Shown here piece after piece: positions 17,316-26,717 of a stretch of 64,000 bases of DNA. The notes beneath the pieces are model-generated. The model searched no databases and was not told where the DNA came from. It saw only the letters and a program-made list of their open reading frames with translations. The stretch is from Fodinibacter sp963695175 (GTDB lineage: Bacteria > Actinomycetota > Actinomycetes > Actinomycetales > Dermatophilaceae). Every line of letters begins with the position of its first letter. Position 1 is the stretch's first letter. The stretch covers positions 594,700 through 658,699 of the forward strand of contig CAVOGG010000002.1 of assembly GCA_963695175.1 (NCBI GenBank), read 5' to 3'. The translations under genes were made by a program, and so were the position numbers.

Positions 17316-18503
17316 TCAGCCTGCGCGAAGTGCATCTCGCAGGCGCACCCGGGCTCCGGTGCGGAGCACCGCGTTTGAGTAGATCCGACCGGCGCCCCAG
17401 ACGAGCACCGGGATCAGCGCCAGGGAGAGCGCGAGTGACGCGAGGATCTCCCAGGTCTCGACGGTGCCGAGCGCTATCCGCATCGGCATCACCATAGGTG
17501 CGGCGAACGGGATGTAGCTGAGCGCCACAACGATCGGGTTCGTCGGGTCCCACGGGGCGATGCTGATCCCGATCACGTAGGGAATGATCATGAGGACGAG
17601 CACCGGTGCGGTGACGGAGGCGACGTCCTCCTGTCGGGAGACCAGCGAGGCCAAGGCGGCCAGGGCCAGCGAGAACGTGATGAACCCGACCACGAACCAC
17701 ACCAGCGCCCAGGCGATCGTGGCGCCCAGGTCGAGGCTGCTGGTGTCGAGCAGCCCCAGGGCTAGCGCGGTGCCAGCGGCGGCGGCGATGACGGCGACGA
17801 CCTGGAGCAGGCCGATGACCCCAATGCCCGTCACCTTGCCGGCCATCAGCTGCCAGGGTCGGATGGTGCTGAGCAGAAGCTCGACGACGCGTGTGGACTT
17901 CTCCTCCACAACGCCCTGGGAGACGAGTTGTGCGGTGGTCTGAAGGGCCAAGAACAGCAGGATGCCGGCCACGTAGCCGGCGGCAATCTGCCCACCGTCG
18001 CGCTCCGGCGCCGGATCGAGCGACTGTATCTTCACTGTCGCCGTGGCCAACTGCTGGGCCACCTGCTCCGGGTCACCTCCGAGGTCGGTGACGGCGGCAC
18101 CAAGGGCGGTCTGCTGACGCAGCACCGTCAGCATCGAGTACTGAGCGGGGTCGGGCTGGGATCGCACCACGACGGTGAAATCGGTCGGGCTCCCGGTCAG
18201 GGCCGCGTCCGCATCCTCGTCCGCCACCGCCGCCCGCGCGGCGGCATCGTTCTCCACATCGACGATCCTGATGGCCTCGTCGTTGGCGCGCGCAATGGCT
18301 TGCAGGGGTTGCGCCAGCGGCTCGGTCTGCGGGGTCACCGCCACGCTCGTGGCCGAGGACGAGTCGAGGGCGAGGTTCAAGATGACGCCACCGGCGACAA
18401 TCGCCACCACGAGCAGACCCGTAGTCCACAAGAAGGCCTTGGACCGGATGCGGGTGGTGATCTCGCGGCCGGCGACAAGGCGGATCGTCTCTAGCGGGCT
18501 CAT
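17316..18503 (-). CDS. ABC-2 type exporter permease (NatB-like)
   Basis: 395 residues. ATG 18503 overlaps the stop of the ATPase gene (ATGA). One N-terminal transmembrane helix (about 25-47) is followed by a large extracytoplasmic domain (about 48-175), then five or six C-terminal helices, the layout of NatB/ABC-2 permeases. The QGVVEEKSTRVVELLLSTIRPWQLMAGKV stretch is characteristic of this group. With the ATPase at 18500-19456 it forms an exporter; sodium or drug export are known for relatives, but the substrate here is unknown. Confidence 0.9.
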   Translation of the reverse strand: MSPLETIRLVAGREITTRIRSKAFLWTTGLLVVAIVAGGVILNLALDSSSATSVAVTPQTEPLAQPLQAIARANDEAIRIVDVENDAAARAAVADEDADAALTGSPTDFTVVVRSQPDPAQYSMLTVLRQQTALGAAVTDLGGDPEQVAQQLATATVKIQSLDPAPERDGGQIAAGYVAGILLFLALQTTAQLVSQGVVEEKSTRVVELLLSTIRPWQLMAGKVTGIGVIGLLQVVAVIAAAAGTALALGLLDTSSLDLGATIAWALVWFVVGFITFSLALAALASLVSRQEDVASVTAPVLVLMIIPYVIGISIAPWDPTNPIVVALSYIPFAAPMVMPMRIALGTVETWEILASLALSLALIPVLVWGAGRIYSNAVLRTGARVRLRDALRAG

Positions 18504-19456
18504 TGGCGGGCCTCCTCGCCGATCGGGGTGCCCGTCGATGGATCGGTCGAGTCGCTGACTGCGTGCCGGAACAGCTCGACCAGGTGCGGGCGGACCGGAC
18601 CGAAGGCATGGACCGGGCCCACCGCCATAGCTGCTCGCAGCACCTCCTGGCCTGCTTGGTCCGCCTCGCCGTCCCGGTCCACGACCTCGACGACGGTGGT
18701 TGGCCCCTCGATGCTGACGACGCGCGCTCCGGGCACTGTCCCGGGCCAACCTGCGTCCGCCGGAGGGCCTTGGACCTGCCACCGCAGCCCACCGCGGCTT
18801 CGCAACTCGTCGATCGAGCCGACGGCGACCATAGAGCCCTCCTTGATGATGCCGACACGGTCACAGAGCCGCTCGACCAGGTCGAGTTGGTGCGAGGAGA
18901 ACACCACGGGGACACCCGCATCGGCTTGGGCCCGCAGCACCCGGCTCATCACGTCGACCGCGACGGGGTCCAGGCCTGAGAACGGTTCGTCGAGGATGAG
19001 GATGTCCGGCTCGAAGACCAGCGCCGCGCACAGCTGCACCCGCTGCTGGTTGCCCAACGACAGCTTTTGGACATCGTCGTCGAGGCGATTTGAGATACCC
19101 AGGACCTGCGTCCAGCGCTGCACCGCCTGCTCGGCCTGCTCCGGGCTCCTCCCGTGCAACCTCGCGAGATAGCGGAGCTGACTCCCCACCCGCATGCGCG
19201 GGTAGAGGCCGCGTTCCTCGGGCATGTAGCCGATCCGGCGGCTCACCGCCAGGTCCACCGGCCGCCCCGCCCACCGGACCTCCCCGCCATCCGCGGCCAG
19301 CACCCCAACCGCGATCCGCATCGCCGTGGTCTTTCCGGCGCCGTTCGATCCGACAAAACCAAAGATCTCGCCGGACCCGACGGTAAGGCTCAACTCGCGC
19401 AGGGCGCGGACGTCGCCATACGACTTATCCAGCTTCACCAGCTCGAGCTCGGGCAA
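18500..19456 (-). CDS. ABC exporter ATP-binding protein
   Basis: 318 residues from a TTG at 19456 preceded by GAGGAGGG. Walker A GSNGAGKTT, signature LSLGNQQRVQL, Walker B DILILDEPFSGLD and the H-loop FSSHQLD are all present. A C-terminal domain of about 90 residues follows the nucleotide-binding domain. It drives the permease encoded immediately downstream with a 4-bp overlap. No regulator is adjacent; the opposite flank is a gene-free stretch. Confidence 0.93.
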   Translation of the reverse strand: MPELELVKLDKSYGDVRALRELSLTVGSGEIFGFVGSNGAGKTTAMRIAVGVLAADGGEVRWAGRPVDLAVSRRIGYMPEERGLYPRMRVGSQLRYLARLHGRSPEQAEQAVQRWTQVLGISNRLDDDVQKLSLGNQQRVQLCAALVFEPDILILDEPFSGLDPVAVDVMSRVLRAQADAGVPVVFSSHQLDLVERLCDRVGIIKEGSMVAVGSIDELRSRGGLRWQVQGPPADAGWPGTVPGARVVSIEGPTTVVEVVDRDGEADQAGQEVLRAAMAVGPVHAFGPVRPHLVELFRHAVSDSTDPSTGTPIGEEARQ

Positions 19457-19848
19457 TGGACCCTCCTCTGGACCGCCGCGGACCGGTATCGACCGCCCAC
19501 AGTAGTGGTCGAGATCCAACTACCATCGTGGGCTAGGTGCGGGAAAACCCTTCAGTCCAGCAAGGACCGAGGACTCGACAACGCCGACCGCAATGTCGAG
19601 CAGCGCTGGTGACGTTGCTCGGACCCGTGTGGTACCCCGGTCGGATGGTCGGCAGGCGGCGGTATGGCGCACCGGGCCGCACGCCTCCAACCCGAGACAA
19701 GTCCACGGTTCTTGCCCCTCCGACACGTATGGACCGTTCGACGAAAAGCCGATGTGACACTCGCGCACGGCGCCCCTTACCCGGTGGGCGTGTCGCTTGG
19801 GAGTGCCGACGATTGGCCTTGGTCCCGAGCCGTTCGAATACTGAGAGG
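19457..19848. other. Gene-free stretch (392 bp)
   Basis: Between the divergent ABC operon and the gene at 19849. It should hold both promoters. No motif stood out. Confidence 0.45.
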
Positions 19849-20244
19849 GTGAATTCGACGCCAAACCCGACCGTCAAACCGCGAGCGGACCTGGTCGAGG
19901 CAGCGCTGCCGTTCCTGCCCGCGGGCAGTGACATCCGCCAAGCGTTCATCGGTCAAGCCGCCCCCAGCTTCTACTACTTCGTCATCACCTACCTGACGGG
20001 TGTCATGTACCGAAGCAAGTACCGATGCGTCGTCGTGACCAATGACGCGATCACCGTCCTCCAGAGCAGCAAACGGTCAGGCGGTGCGAAGCCGCAGGAG
20101 ATGGTTGGGCGGATGCCGCGGCACACGCGGCTTGGCCCGGTCTCCGGCCGATGGGCAGAAGTGGACTTGCTCGGCGAGCGGCACTGGGTGCACCAGCGCT
20201 TCCACGACCAGATCGCCGCCGCCGACCGTGAGGCAGGCCTCTAG
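19849..20244 (+). CDS. Conserved hypothetical protein, possible PH-like fold
   Basis: 131 residues from a GTG at 19849; the ribosome-binding site is weak. A hydrophobic stretch (SFYYFVITYLTGVMY) precedes strands such as KYRCVVVTNDAITVLQS and RWAEVDLLGERHWVHQRFHDQI. This pattern suggests a bacterial PH-like domain, by inspection only. Single gene before repeat copy 7, divergent from the ABC exporter. Function unknown. Confidence 0.65.
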   Translation: MNSTPNPTVKPRADLVEAALPFLPAGSDIRQAFIGQAAPSFYYFVITYLTGVMYRSKYRCVVVTNDAITVLQSSKRSGGAKPQEMVGRMPRHTRLGPVSGRWAEVDLLGERHWVHQRFHDQIAAADREAGL

Positions 20245-20290
20245 GCCTCATCACCGGAGTCCGAGTGAACGGGGAGGTTGGGGCCGGCGG

Positions 20291-20306
20291 GCGGCGAAGC
20301 GACGCC
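20291..20306 (+). repeat. Dispersed oriented repeat, copy 7
   Basis: GCGGCGAAGCGACGCC, 13 of 16. Between the gene at 19849 and the amino-acid oxidase. Confidence 0.65.
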
Positions 20307-20361
20307 CCCCGCGATTCGTCCTGTCATGCCGGTGGCGGACGTGCGGGTCAGGATCTACGGC

Positions 20362-21330
20362 CTACCGCCCGACGACCTCCGCCACCAACGCGGCTGCGTC
20401 CTGCGCGCACCCCCACCCGATGGTGATCCCCGATCCCCCGTGTCCGTAGTTGTGCACGACCGGGACCGGCATCAGGTCTTCGTCCAGCTCCACCCGAACC
20501 TCCGGCCGTCCTGGTCGCAGCCCCGCGACGCTCTCGATGACCTGGGCGTCGGCAAGCCCTGGGGCGATGTCGGTGCACCGTTGGAGGATGGCCGTGGTTT
20601 GTGCGGGGTCCGGCTCGGTGTCCCAGCTGCCTTCATCCAGCGTCCCGCCGAGGATGCAGTCCGTGGACCGTGGGTGCACGTAGGCGCGACCTCCAGGGTG
20701 TTGCTCGTCGCGGACTGACAAGGTCAGGCCAGGGTTGGTGACGCGAACGATCTGCCCTCGCACCGGATAGACGCTGTCGTCGTCCACGAGGGCACCGGCA
20801 CCCATCCCAGCCGCGTTCACGATGACGTCCGGCTTGAGGTCGAGTACGTCGTCCAGCCGGGTGACGCGACGCACGACCTGGGTGGCGCCTGCTGCCAGCA
20901 CCTGCTCGTGCAGATACGGCAGGTACTCCGGCATCTCCACCAGAGGCACAGCGAACCGCAGCCCGTGTGCATAGCCTGGAGGCAGTTCATCTCGGTCCGC
21001 CGCGCGCACCTCGCCGACCGCCGCCGCCCAAGCGGGCAAAGGCAGCGAGCGGTCGGGCGCCTCGCGGTACAGCATCAGTGTCTCGCGCATGACCACACCG
21101 GGCACGCGTGTCTCGGCCTCCGCCACGAGCATGTCGTAGGTCGTCGCGCCCCAGCGTGCGACGGCTTCCGCCGGGCCGGCCGCGGTGGGGAACCACACTG
21201 CTGCAGCTAAGTAGGAGGTCGTGCGGTGGAGTGGGTCGCCGCTGACGAGGGTGATGTCGTGGCCAGCGTGAAGCAGCACGTGAGCGCAGCTCAGGCCGCT
21301 GACTCCGGCTCCCACCACCACCACGCGCAC
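20362..21330 (-). CDS. FAD-dependent D-amino-acid oxidase family protein
   Basis: About 322 residues from GTG 21330, where the Rossmann motif begins at once (VRVVVVGAGVSGLSCA); starts up to 21385 are possible. The C-terminal signature VHNYGHGGSGITIGWGCA is characteristic of D-amino-acid oxidases, and RGQIVRV and DCILGGTLDEG are conserved mid-protein blocks. The reaction is oxidative deamination of a D-amino acid to the keto acid, ammonia and hydrogen peroxide. It is the only gene between repeat copies 7 and 8. No peroxisomal or secretion signal. Confidence 0.9.
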   Translation of the reverse strand: MRVVVVGAGVSGLSCAHVLLHAGHDITLVSGDPLHRTTSYLAAAVWFPTAAGPAEAVARWGATTYDMLVAEAETRVPGVVMRETLMLYREAPDRSLPLPAWAAAVGEVRAADRDELPPGYAHGLRFAVPLVEMPEYLPYLHEQVLAAGATQVVRRVTRLDDVLDLKPDVIVNAAGMGAGALVDDDSVYPVRGQIVRVTNPGLTLSVRDEQHPGGRAYVHPRSTDCILGGTLDEGSWDTEPDPAQTTAILQRCTDIAPGLADAQVIESVAGLRPGRPEVRVELDEDLMPVPVVHNYGHGGSGITIGWGCAQDAAALVAEVVGR

Positions 21331-21385
21331 GCATGGATGATGACACGCAGGCATCCGAATCTGCTCTACTCCGGTAGCTGAACCC

Positions 21386-21401
21386 GCGGCTCTGTGACGC
21401 A
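21386..21401 (+). repeat. Dispersed oriented repeat, copy 8
   Basis: GCGGCTCTGTGACGCA, 12 of 16. The following CCTCGAT is shared with copy 5. Confidence 0.6.
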
Positions 21402-21588
21402 CCTCGATATTCGCGCTCATTGCCGAGGAGCGGTCGTCACGATCAACCCGGTGAAGTCGAGGAGTTCGCGACAACCGTTCTGGGGTCGATGTCACGTGCG
21501 TGCGTCCATGACTCGGCCGGTTGTCGCGCGGGCCATTGCGAGTCCGGGGAGGTGAAAGGAACGTGGTCCGAAGCGATCCCTTAGGCTC

Positions 21589-21837
21589 GTGCCCATGGCG
21601 TCTTGGTTAGGGGTCAGCGAGCGCGTCCGCCGTAGTGTCGGCGACCTCAGCAAGGCCGAGCGCAAGGTCGCGCGCACACTGCTCTCCGGACCCCCTCGCG
21701 ACGACATCTGGTTGACGGGCGAGCCGGACCTCCATCTTTGCGTCCCACTGGGACTGCGCGGCGACCTCGAACGGCGGCCGCGGTGGTCAACACCATCAGC
21801 AGCATCCGGCACGCCGAGCCCGGCCCTCGCGTCATGA
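21589..21837 (+). pseudogene. RpiR-type regulator, N-terminal fragment
   Basis: GVSERVRRSVGDLSKAERKVARTLLSGPP matches the start of the RpiR helix-turn-helix domain. After that the frame loses similarity and stops about 50 codons later; the SIS sugar-binding domain is missing. Probably a truncated regulator left beside the C26 hydrolase gene. Confidence 0.5.
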
Positions 21838-21874
21838 GCGAGCTCAGTCCGCCACGGCCCACACCAGTCCGGGC

Positions 21875-22681
21875 ATGCTGACGACGACGGCAACCCGCCG
21901 GTCTGACGGGACGGACCAGGGCGAGCTGGCAGTGACCCCGACGGTCGTGGTCACGCTTGGCTACGACCTTCCGCGCAACCCCCGCCAGCTCGGGGTGCGG
22001 GGGGTAGTCCTCGAGACGTTGGCGCTGACCGGTGCCTCGCTCCAGCTGATCTCGGCATTGGGCCACGCGCCTCTGGACGATGCCTTCTTCGCGGCGATGG
22101 ACGGGTTGGTCCTTCCCGGCGGCCCGGACCCGCATCCCTCGCTCTGGGGCGAGGCAGTCCATCCGACGACGGTGATAGACGAGCCACGCGACCGGCTCGA
22201 GTACGCGCTGCTCAGGGGATGCATCGAACGCGGGATCCCCGTCCTCGGCGTGTGCCGGGGCCTGCAGGTGATCAACGTGGTCCGAGGTGGGACCCTCGTC
22301 CAAGATCTCCCGCCGGGCCCCCTGGACCATCGTGGACCGGCGGACCGGACGGTGCTGGCGCACGACCTGCACGTGCTTGAAGACAGCCGCATGGCCGACA
22401 TCTACGGGCGCAAGCAGGTGCGGGTCAACTCCGCGCACCACCAAGCGATCGGCCGGCTCGGGAAGGGGCTCATGGCCTCCGGGTGGGCTGAGGACGGATG
22501 CATCGAGGCGATCGAGTGGGCTGACGACGACTACTGGCTGGTCGCCGTCCAGTACCACCCCGAGGACCTCCACCCGGGCGACAGCTCCCACCTCCGACTG
22601 TTCACCACGTTTCTCGACCGCGCGCGCCAGGTTCGTCGCGGGCGAGAAGACCCTGAACGAATTACCCGGCCAGCGAAGTGA
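21875..22681 (+). CDS. C26 family gamma-glutamyl hydrolase (class I glutamine amidotransferase fold)
   Basis: 268 residues from ATG 21875; GTG 21932 would also fit. Catalytic Cys127 is in LGVCRGLQVINV, and His228/Glu230 are in QYHPE. The loop NSAHHQAI and the LVLPGGPDPHPSLWGE block are typical of PuuD-like gamma-glutamyl-GABA hydrolases. Likely reaction: release of glutamate from a gamma-glutamyl amide, as in putrescine breakdown, although no other puu gene is near. The last codon and stop (AAG TGA) lie inside repeat copy 9. The upstream RpiR fragment may be a former regulator. Confidence 0.9.
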   Translation: MLTTTATRRSDGTDQGELAVTPTVVVTLGYDLPRNPRQLGVRGVVLETLALTGASLQLISALGHAPLDDAFFAAMDGLVLPGGPDPHPSLWGEAVHPTTVIDEPRDRLEYALLRGCIERGIPVLGVCRGLQVINVVRGGTLVQDLPPGPLDHRGPADRTVLAHDLHVLEDSRMADIYGRKQVRVNSAHHQAIGRLGKGLMASGWAEDGCIEAIEWADDDYWLVAVQYHPEDLHPGDSSHLRLFTTFLDRARQVRRGREDPERITRPAK

Positions 22682-22685
22682 CGCA
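22670..22685 (+). repeat. Dispersed oriented repeat, copy 9 (overlaps a stop codon)
   Basis: CCAGCGAAGTGACGCA, 12 of 16. It contains the TGA stop of the C26 hydrolase gene. Confidence 0.65.
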
Positions 22686-22975
22686 TCCCGAACGACATGG
22701 CAGGACACCCTCCATCGTGGACTCTCTCCGTCCAAACATGGTGTGCCGCGGCCGGGTAGCCGGGGCTGGTCGTTCTCGACCCCCACATCGCGAGATCGCG
22801 GCCCCCACCCCGCAACAGCTCTTGGCAATGTCCGGGACGTGGTCGTGGACGCCACCTCGCCCTGTGCTGTCGAGAGAAGGACTGACGCCCCGGCTCAGTT
22901 TTCGTGCACGTGACCTTCCGGCTGGGATAGCGTCGCGCCGGTTCGATTCCGTGCCGTCTTGATGAGGAGCGCGTC

Positions 22976-24328
22976 GTGCCACAGTTCCCCACCGAGCACC
23001 CTCCCTTGCATCAGGGTCGCGAGGGCTTCGGTGCGGTGGCCGACAGCGAGCGTCTCGGGGGAGCCGTCCTGGAGATTCTTCGGGACGTCGACTTCACCAG
23101 CGTGATCGATCTGGGCAAACGAGGGAGTGGAGTGCCTGCTCCGACTGTGACCCAGACTCCGCACGTCGACCTCGCCGTGATCGAGCTGGACGGCATGGGA
23201 CAGGCGATGGCGGCGGCGAACGTGCAACAGTCTCGCGACTTTCCTGGATGCCGGGCCGTCACGTTGGGTCCTGACCTGCGTTCCCTGGAGACGGACTTCC
23301 GTGCCTGGGACCTCGCACGCTGGGAGGACGCGACTACGCACCAGTTCTCGACGATCCCCTACCCAGACGGGTCGGCCCTCGTCCCCGGCGTCTCGGGACA
23401 GCCATTCATGTCCCCCTACCCGGCCAGCACCTTCAAGCTCCTGGTGGCTGTGCAGGTCCTGCGCCAAGTCGACGCCGGGCGCCTGTGGCTAACCGAGCAA
23501 ACCGTCAACCTTGCGCCCGGCGCGGAGGGAATCGAGGGCGAAACCCTGCCCACCCACGGCGCAGAGCCCACGGTGGCAGAGGCACTGGACGCAATGATCA
23601 CATCCAGCGACAACTCCGCGACCTGCCTCCTGCTGCAGCAGCTGCACGTTCTGCACCAGCTCGAGCCGGGGTCGAACGAGCTCAACCGAACCTTCGCCCA
23701 GCTGGGTATGGCCACGCTGCAGGTCAACGGCACAGACTCGGCAACCGGTACCCGGTGGGGGGTGGGCAGTATCCACATGGCCGCCATGGACACCGCTCGT
23801 CTCCTGTTGCTCCTGCAAGGCGGGCGCCTGTCGTTTCGCGAACACGGCGGGGTGGGACCTTCCGAGCTGCTGACGACGCCTTCGCGTCAGCGCCTTCTGT
23901 CGCTTCTCGAGCAGCAGGGTTTCCACGACGTCTTGTCCACCACCAACTGGTGCGGACGGTCCTATCCGGGTGCGGGAATTCCAGCCCGGGTGCCGGCGCG
24001 GTGGATCGGCGCCGACGGCACCGTTACGGTGGGCGAGATCCCCTATGGGCAGGACGTGCGGCCCTGCAACATGGCCGCCCAGGTCAGCTTCGCCCACAAG
24101 ACCGGTCTCACCCTCAACTACGGCTCAGACGCTGGCATCGTGACGGCCCTGCCCGGTCAGGACGGTCGGCGTTACATCGTCGCCGTCTTTAGCAACCTTG
24201 GATCCCGCTACTCCGACGCCTCTCAAGCCGTCGGATCCAGTCCGGCCCCCGCGGGAGTCAGCGTCTCCTACTCCCAGAAGTTCGCCCAGCTGGGAGAAGC
24301 GATCGACGACCTCCTGCGGCGAGATTGA
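22976..24328 (+). CDS. Class A beta-lactamase-like serine hydrolase
   Basis: 450 residues. GTG 22976 has GAGGAG seven bases upstream. A 100-residue N-terminal part of unknown type precedes a serine beta-lactamase-like domain with all three motifs: S151-TFK154 in YPASTFKLL, S211-D212-N213 in TSSDNSAT, and K375-T-G in AHKTGLT. No signal peptide is visible, which is odd for a beta-lactamase, so a cytosolic esterase or amidase-like role is as likely. Only gene between repeat copies 9 and 10. Confidence 0.85.
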   Translation: MPQFPTEHPPLHQGREGFGAVADSERLGGAVLEILRDVDFTSVIDLGKRGSGVPAPTVTQTPHVDLAVIELDGMGQAMAAANVQQSRDFPGCRAVTLGPDLRSLETDFRAWDLARWEDATTHQFSTIPYPDGSALVPGVSGQPFMSPYPASTFKLLVAVQVLRQVDAGRLWLTEQTVNLAPGAEGIEGETLPTHGAEPTVAEALDAMITSSDNSATCLLLQQLHVLHQLEPGSNELNRTFAQLGMATLQVNGTDSATGTRWGVGSIHMAAMDTARLLLLLQGGRLSFREHGGVGPSELLTTPSRQRLLSLLEQQGFHDVLSTTNWCGRSYPGAGIPARVPARWIGADGTVTVGEIPYGQDVRPCNMAAQVSFAHKTGLTLNYGSDAGIVTALPGQDGRRYIVAVFSNLGSRYSDASQAVGSSPAPAGVSVSYSQKFAQLGEAIDDLLRRD

Positions 24329-24994
24329 GTGAGCCGGATCGCAGAGCGTTCCATTCCCGTGATTCCCGACCCCGAGCAGCCACGCCGCTCACCGTATGCC
24401 AGTCACCAACGGGCACGACGCGCACCGTGGCATCCACGACCGGGATGAGCTCGAAAAGCGGGACGACCGTGCCGTCGAGGACCTCCACCGGCTCGGCGGG
24501 GACGATCAGTGAGATCAGGCGGCGTTCCACACGTTCTCGCGATTGGCGACCACATGGCGCTCGAGCAGGGTCCGGACGTGCACGTAATGGTCCCCCTCCG
24601 GCCCGCGGACGGCGAGGTGGCTGAGCGCCTACGGGCGGACGTCGACGCCTGGGGCGATAAGGCGGCCGGCCTGCTGCGCGGCGAATGCTCGACAGTCCCC
24701 GCTGATGTCGCCCACCGGCCATCGCCGCCTCCTCTTGGCGCCACCTGACGACGTCGTGGGCGGCGGACGCATCGGTCGTTCGGCGGCGCTGTGACGCAGG
24801 CCCCGCTTGGCCGATTGATGGATGGTGGGCGCTACGAACAGGTTTGTGGCGGCTGGTCGAGATGTTCCAGGTCGCTCCCTGGCGCGGGATCACCCACTAA
24901 GGAAAGTCGTTTGAACAGTCCGCGACGTGCTGAGCGAGATCGGCAGCCGTTACGCCACGGTCAAGGCGGCGAACGCGGCATCTAGTGTGACGCC
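24329..24994. other. Gene-free stretch (666 bp) with possible decayed coding sequence
   Basis: On the minus strand at about 24350-24690 pieces of plausible protein (VVPLFELIPVVDATVRVVP; LLERHVVANRENVWNAA) appear in different frames interrupted by stops. This looks like a decayed gene I cannot name. Repeat copy 10 lies at 24783-24798. Confidence 0.35.
24783..24798 (+). repeat. Dispersed oriented repeat, copy 10
   Basis: GCGGCGCTGTGACGCA, 14 of 16. Confidence 0.8.
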
Positions 24995-26461
24995 ATGGGA
25001 GCCTACGAGCGTCTGCAGGAAGGTCTGGGCGGGCGACTCGAGGTCCAGGGCTCGACGATGGAGCACGTGGTCGTCGTGCTGCCTTCGCACACCATGCCGC
25101 CACGGCTGCTGTCGCACAACGCATCACAGCTGCCCGCGCTGGAGCAGCGTGCCCTGGTGGACTCTCTGCAAGTGGCCCATTCCCCGGGTGTCGAGGTCAT
25201 CGTCGTAACGAGCGCCGCTCCACCAGAGGGCGTTCTCACCTACTACGCGCGCCTCGCCTGTCCGAACTCCCCCGAGCAAGCCCGCCGGAGAATCTCCTGC
25301 ATGGTCGTTCCCGACGACGGTGCCCGGGGCATCTCGGCGAAGCTCCTGGACCGCCCAGACCTTCTGACGGTGCTACGCGAACGGATCGCCGGGCGCCCAG
25401 CGGTCATCGAGCCATGGAATGTCACCACTGACGAGGTCGCCGTCGCCCTCGCGCTGGACACCCCCATGAACGGCGGCCCGTCCGAGCTGTGGCCACTCGG
25501 TTTCAAGAGCGCCTCACGCCGCCTCTTCCGCCAGGCCGAGGTCCCGGTGCCTGTGGGAGTCGAGGAGGTCCACGACAGCGCCGAGGTCGCCGCCGCCATC
25601 ACGGCGATGAGGCACGACCGACCCCTTCTGGACAGGGTTGTCGTCAAGCTGGACAACTCCGGTGCGGGGGAGGGGAACTGGACCACAACAACGCGTGACG
25701 AGCACGGTCGAGAACTCACAACGGTCGAGCTGAACGCGCACATCCAGGCCCATGCCCCGGCCTGGTTCCTCACCGACCTGGTGGCCGGTGGCGTGGTGGA
25801 GGAACTAGTGACGGGCCCGGACCTCGCCAGCCCCAGCGGACAGGCAGAGATCCGACCCGGCCGTCAGGTCGTCGTGCTGGCCACCCACGAACAGGTCCTA
25901 GGAGGAGCCAGCGGGCAGGTCTTCACCGGCAGCCGCTTCCCTGCCGACTCTGCCTACGCCGCGGCCCTTGCTGAGCACACCGCGGCCGTGGCGCGTCGCC
26001 TGGCCGACCGGGGCGCCTTGGGCTGGGTAACCGTGGACTTCGTAGCGCACCGAGACACACGCGGCTGGAAGCTCGTCGCGGTCGACCTCAACCTACGCAA
26101 GGGCGGCACCACACACTCGTACGCGGCCCTGCGCCACCTCGTTCCCGGCTCCTACGACGCAACCAGACAACGATGGGTCGCCGACTCCGACGGCGGCCCC
26201 CGGTACTACCGCTCCAGCGATGCCGCCGGTGGACCTGCATGGATCGGTATGGACCCCGCCGACGCCGTCCGTGCGGTCACTTCCAGCGGTCTCTCCTTCG
26301 AGGGCGCCCGTGGCTCCGGTGTCGTCCTGCACATGTTCCCGGCGCTCAGGGGCAACGGCACCATAGGCGTCACGGCCATCGGACGCTCCGCGTCTGAAGC
26401 TGACGAACTGTTTGACGCCGTCCATGCCGCACTCGACGCGCGGGTCCGCACAGCTGGCTGA
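24995..26461 (+). CDS. PGM1-like ATP-grasp peptide ligase
   Basis: 488 residues. The middle carries an ATP-grasp fold: FKSASRRLFRQAEVPVPVGVEEVHD, then the lysine strand VVVKLDNSGAGEGN, and late acidic metal ligands in WKLVAVDLNLRKGGTTHSY. The whole resembles the PGM1 group, in which the founding member joins peptides in pheganomycin biosynthesis. No peptide precursor or biosynthetic partner is adjacent, so the substrate here is open. It is the only gene between repeat copies 10 and 11. The start is at ATG 24995; no strong ribosome-binding site. Confidence 0.75.
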   Translation: MGAYERLQEGLGGRLEVQGSTMEHVVVVLPSHTMPPRLLSHNASQLPALEQRALVDSLQVAHSPGVEVIVVTSAAPPEGVLTYYARLACPNSPEQARRRISCMVVPDDGARGISAKLLDRPDLLTVLRERIAGRPAVIEPWNVTTDEVAVALALDTPMNGGPSELWPLGFKSASRRLFRQAEVPVPVGVEEVHDSAEVAAAITAMRHDRPLLDRVVVKLDNSGAGEGNWTTTTRDEHGRELTTVELNAHIQAHAPAWFLTDLVAGGVVEELVTGPDLASPSGQAEIRPGRQVVVLATHEQVLGGASGQVFTGSRFPADSAYAAALAEHTAAVARRLADRGALGWVTVDFVAHRDTRGWKLVAVDLNLRKGGTTHSYAALRHLVPGSYDATRQRWVADSDGGPRYYRSSDAAGGPAWIGMDPADAVRAVTSSGLSFEGARGSGVVLHMFPALRGNGTIGVTAIGRSASEADELFDAVHAALDARVRTAG

Positions 26462-26518
26462 TGAGCCGCGACCAAAGGAAGCCCGCAGCCTGCTCCGGTC
26501 AACTACTCATGGCGACCT

Positions 26519-26534
26519 GCGGCGATGAGACGCA
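26519..26534 (+). repeat. Dispersed oriented repeat, copy 11
   Basis: GCGGCGATGAGACGCA, identical to the consensus; CTGCG and CGCAG form a stem around it. Confidence 0.85.
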
Positions 26535-26717
26535 GCCCTTCCATGAACTTGCAAGGTCTGGATCGGCGTGATGTCAGGGGCGGTTCCGCGGTCATCCTTG
26601 CCGAAGCCCTGGCAGCCCTTCCCAACGGCTGACCGCGGCGCGCATACTCATCGTGGAGGAGGCAGGCATGCTCCCCTGTGGCGCGCCAGCTCCCGATTTC
26701 AGTGGTGAGGGGGATTC

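Noticed and set aside
24329..24780. A minus-strand gene in this stretch
   Set aside because: Protein-like pieces occur in different frames with stops between them; no complete frame or recognisable domain.
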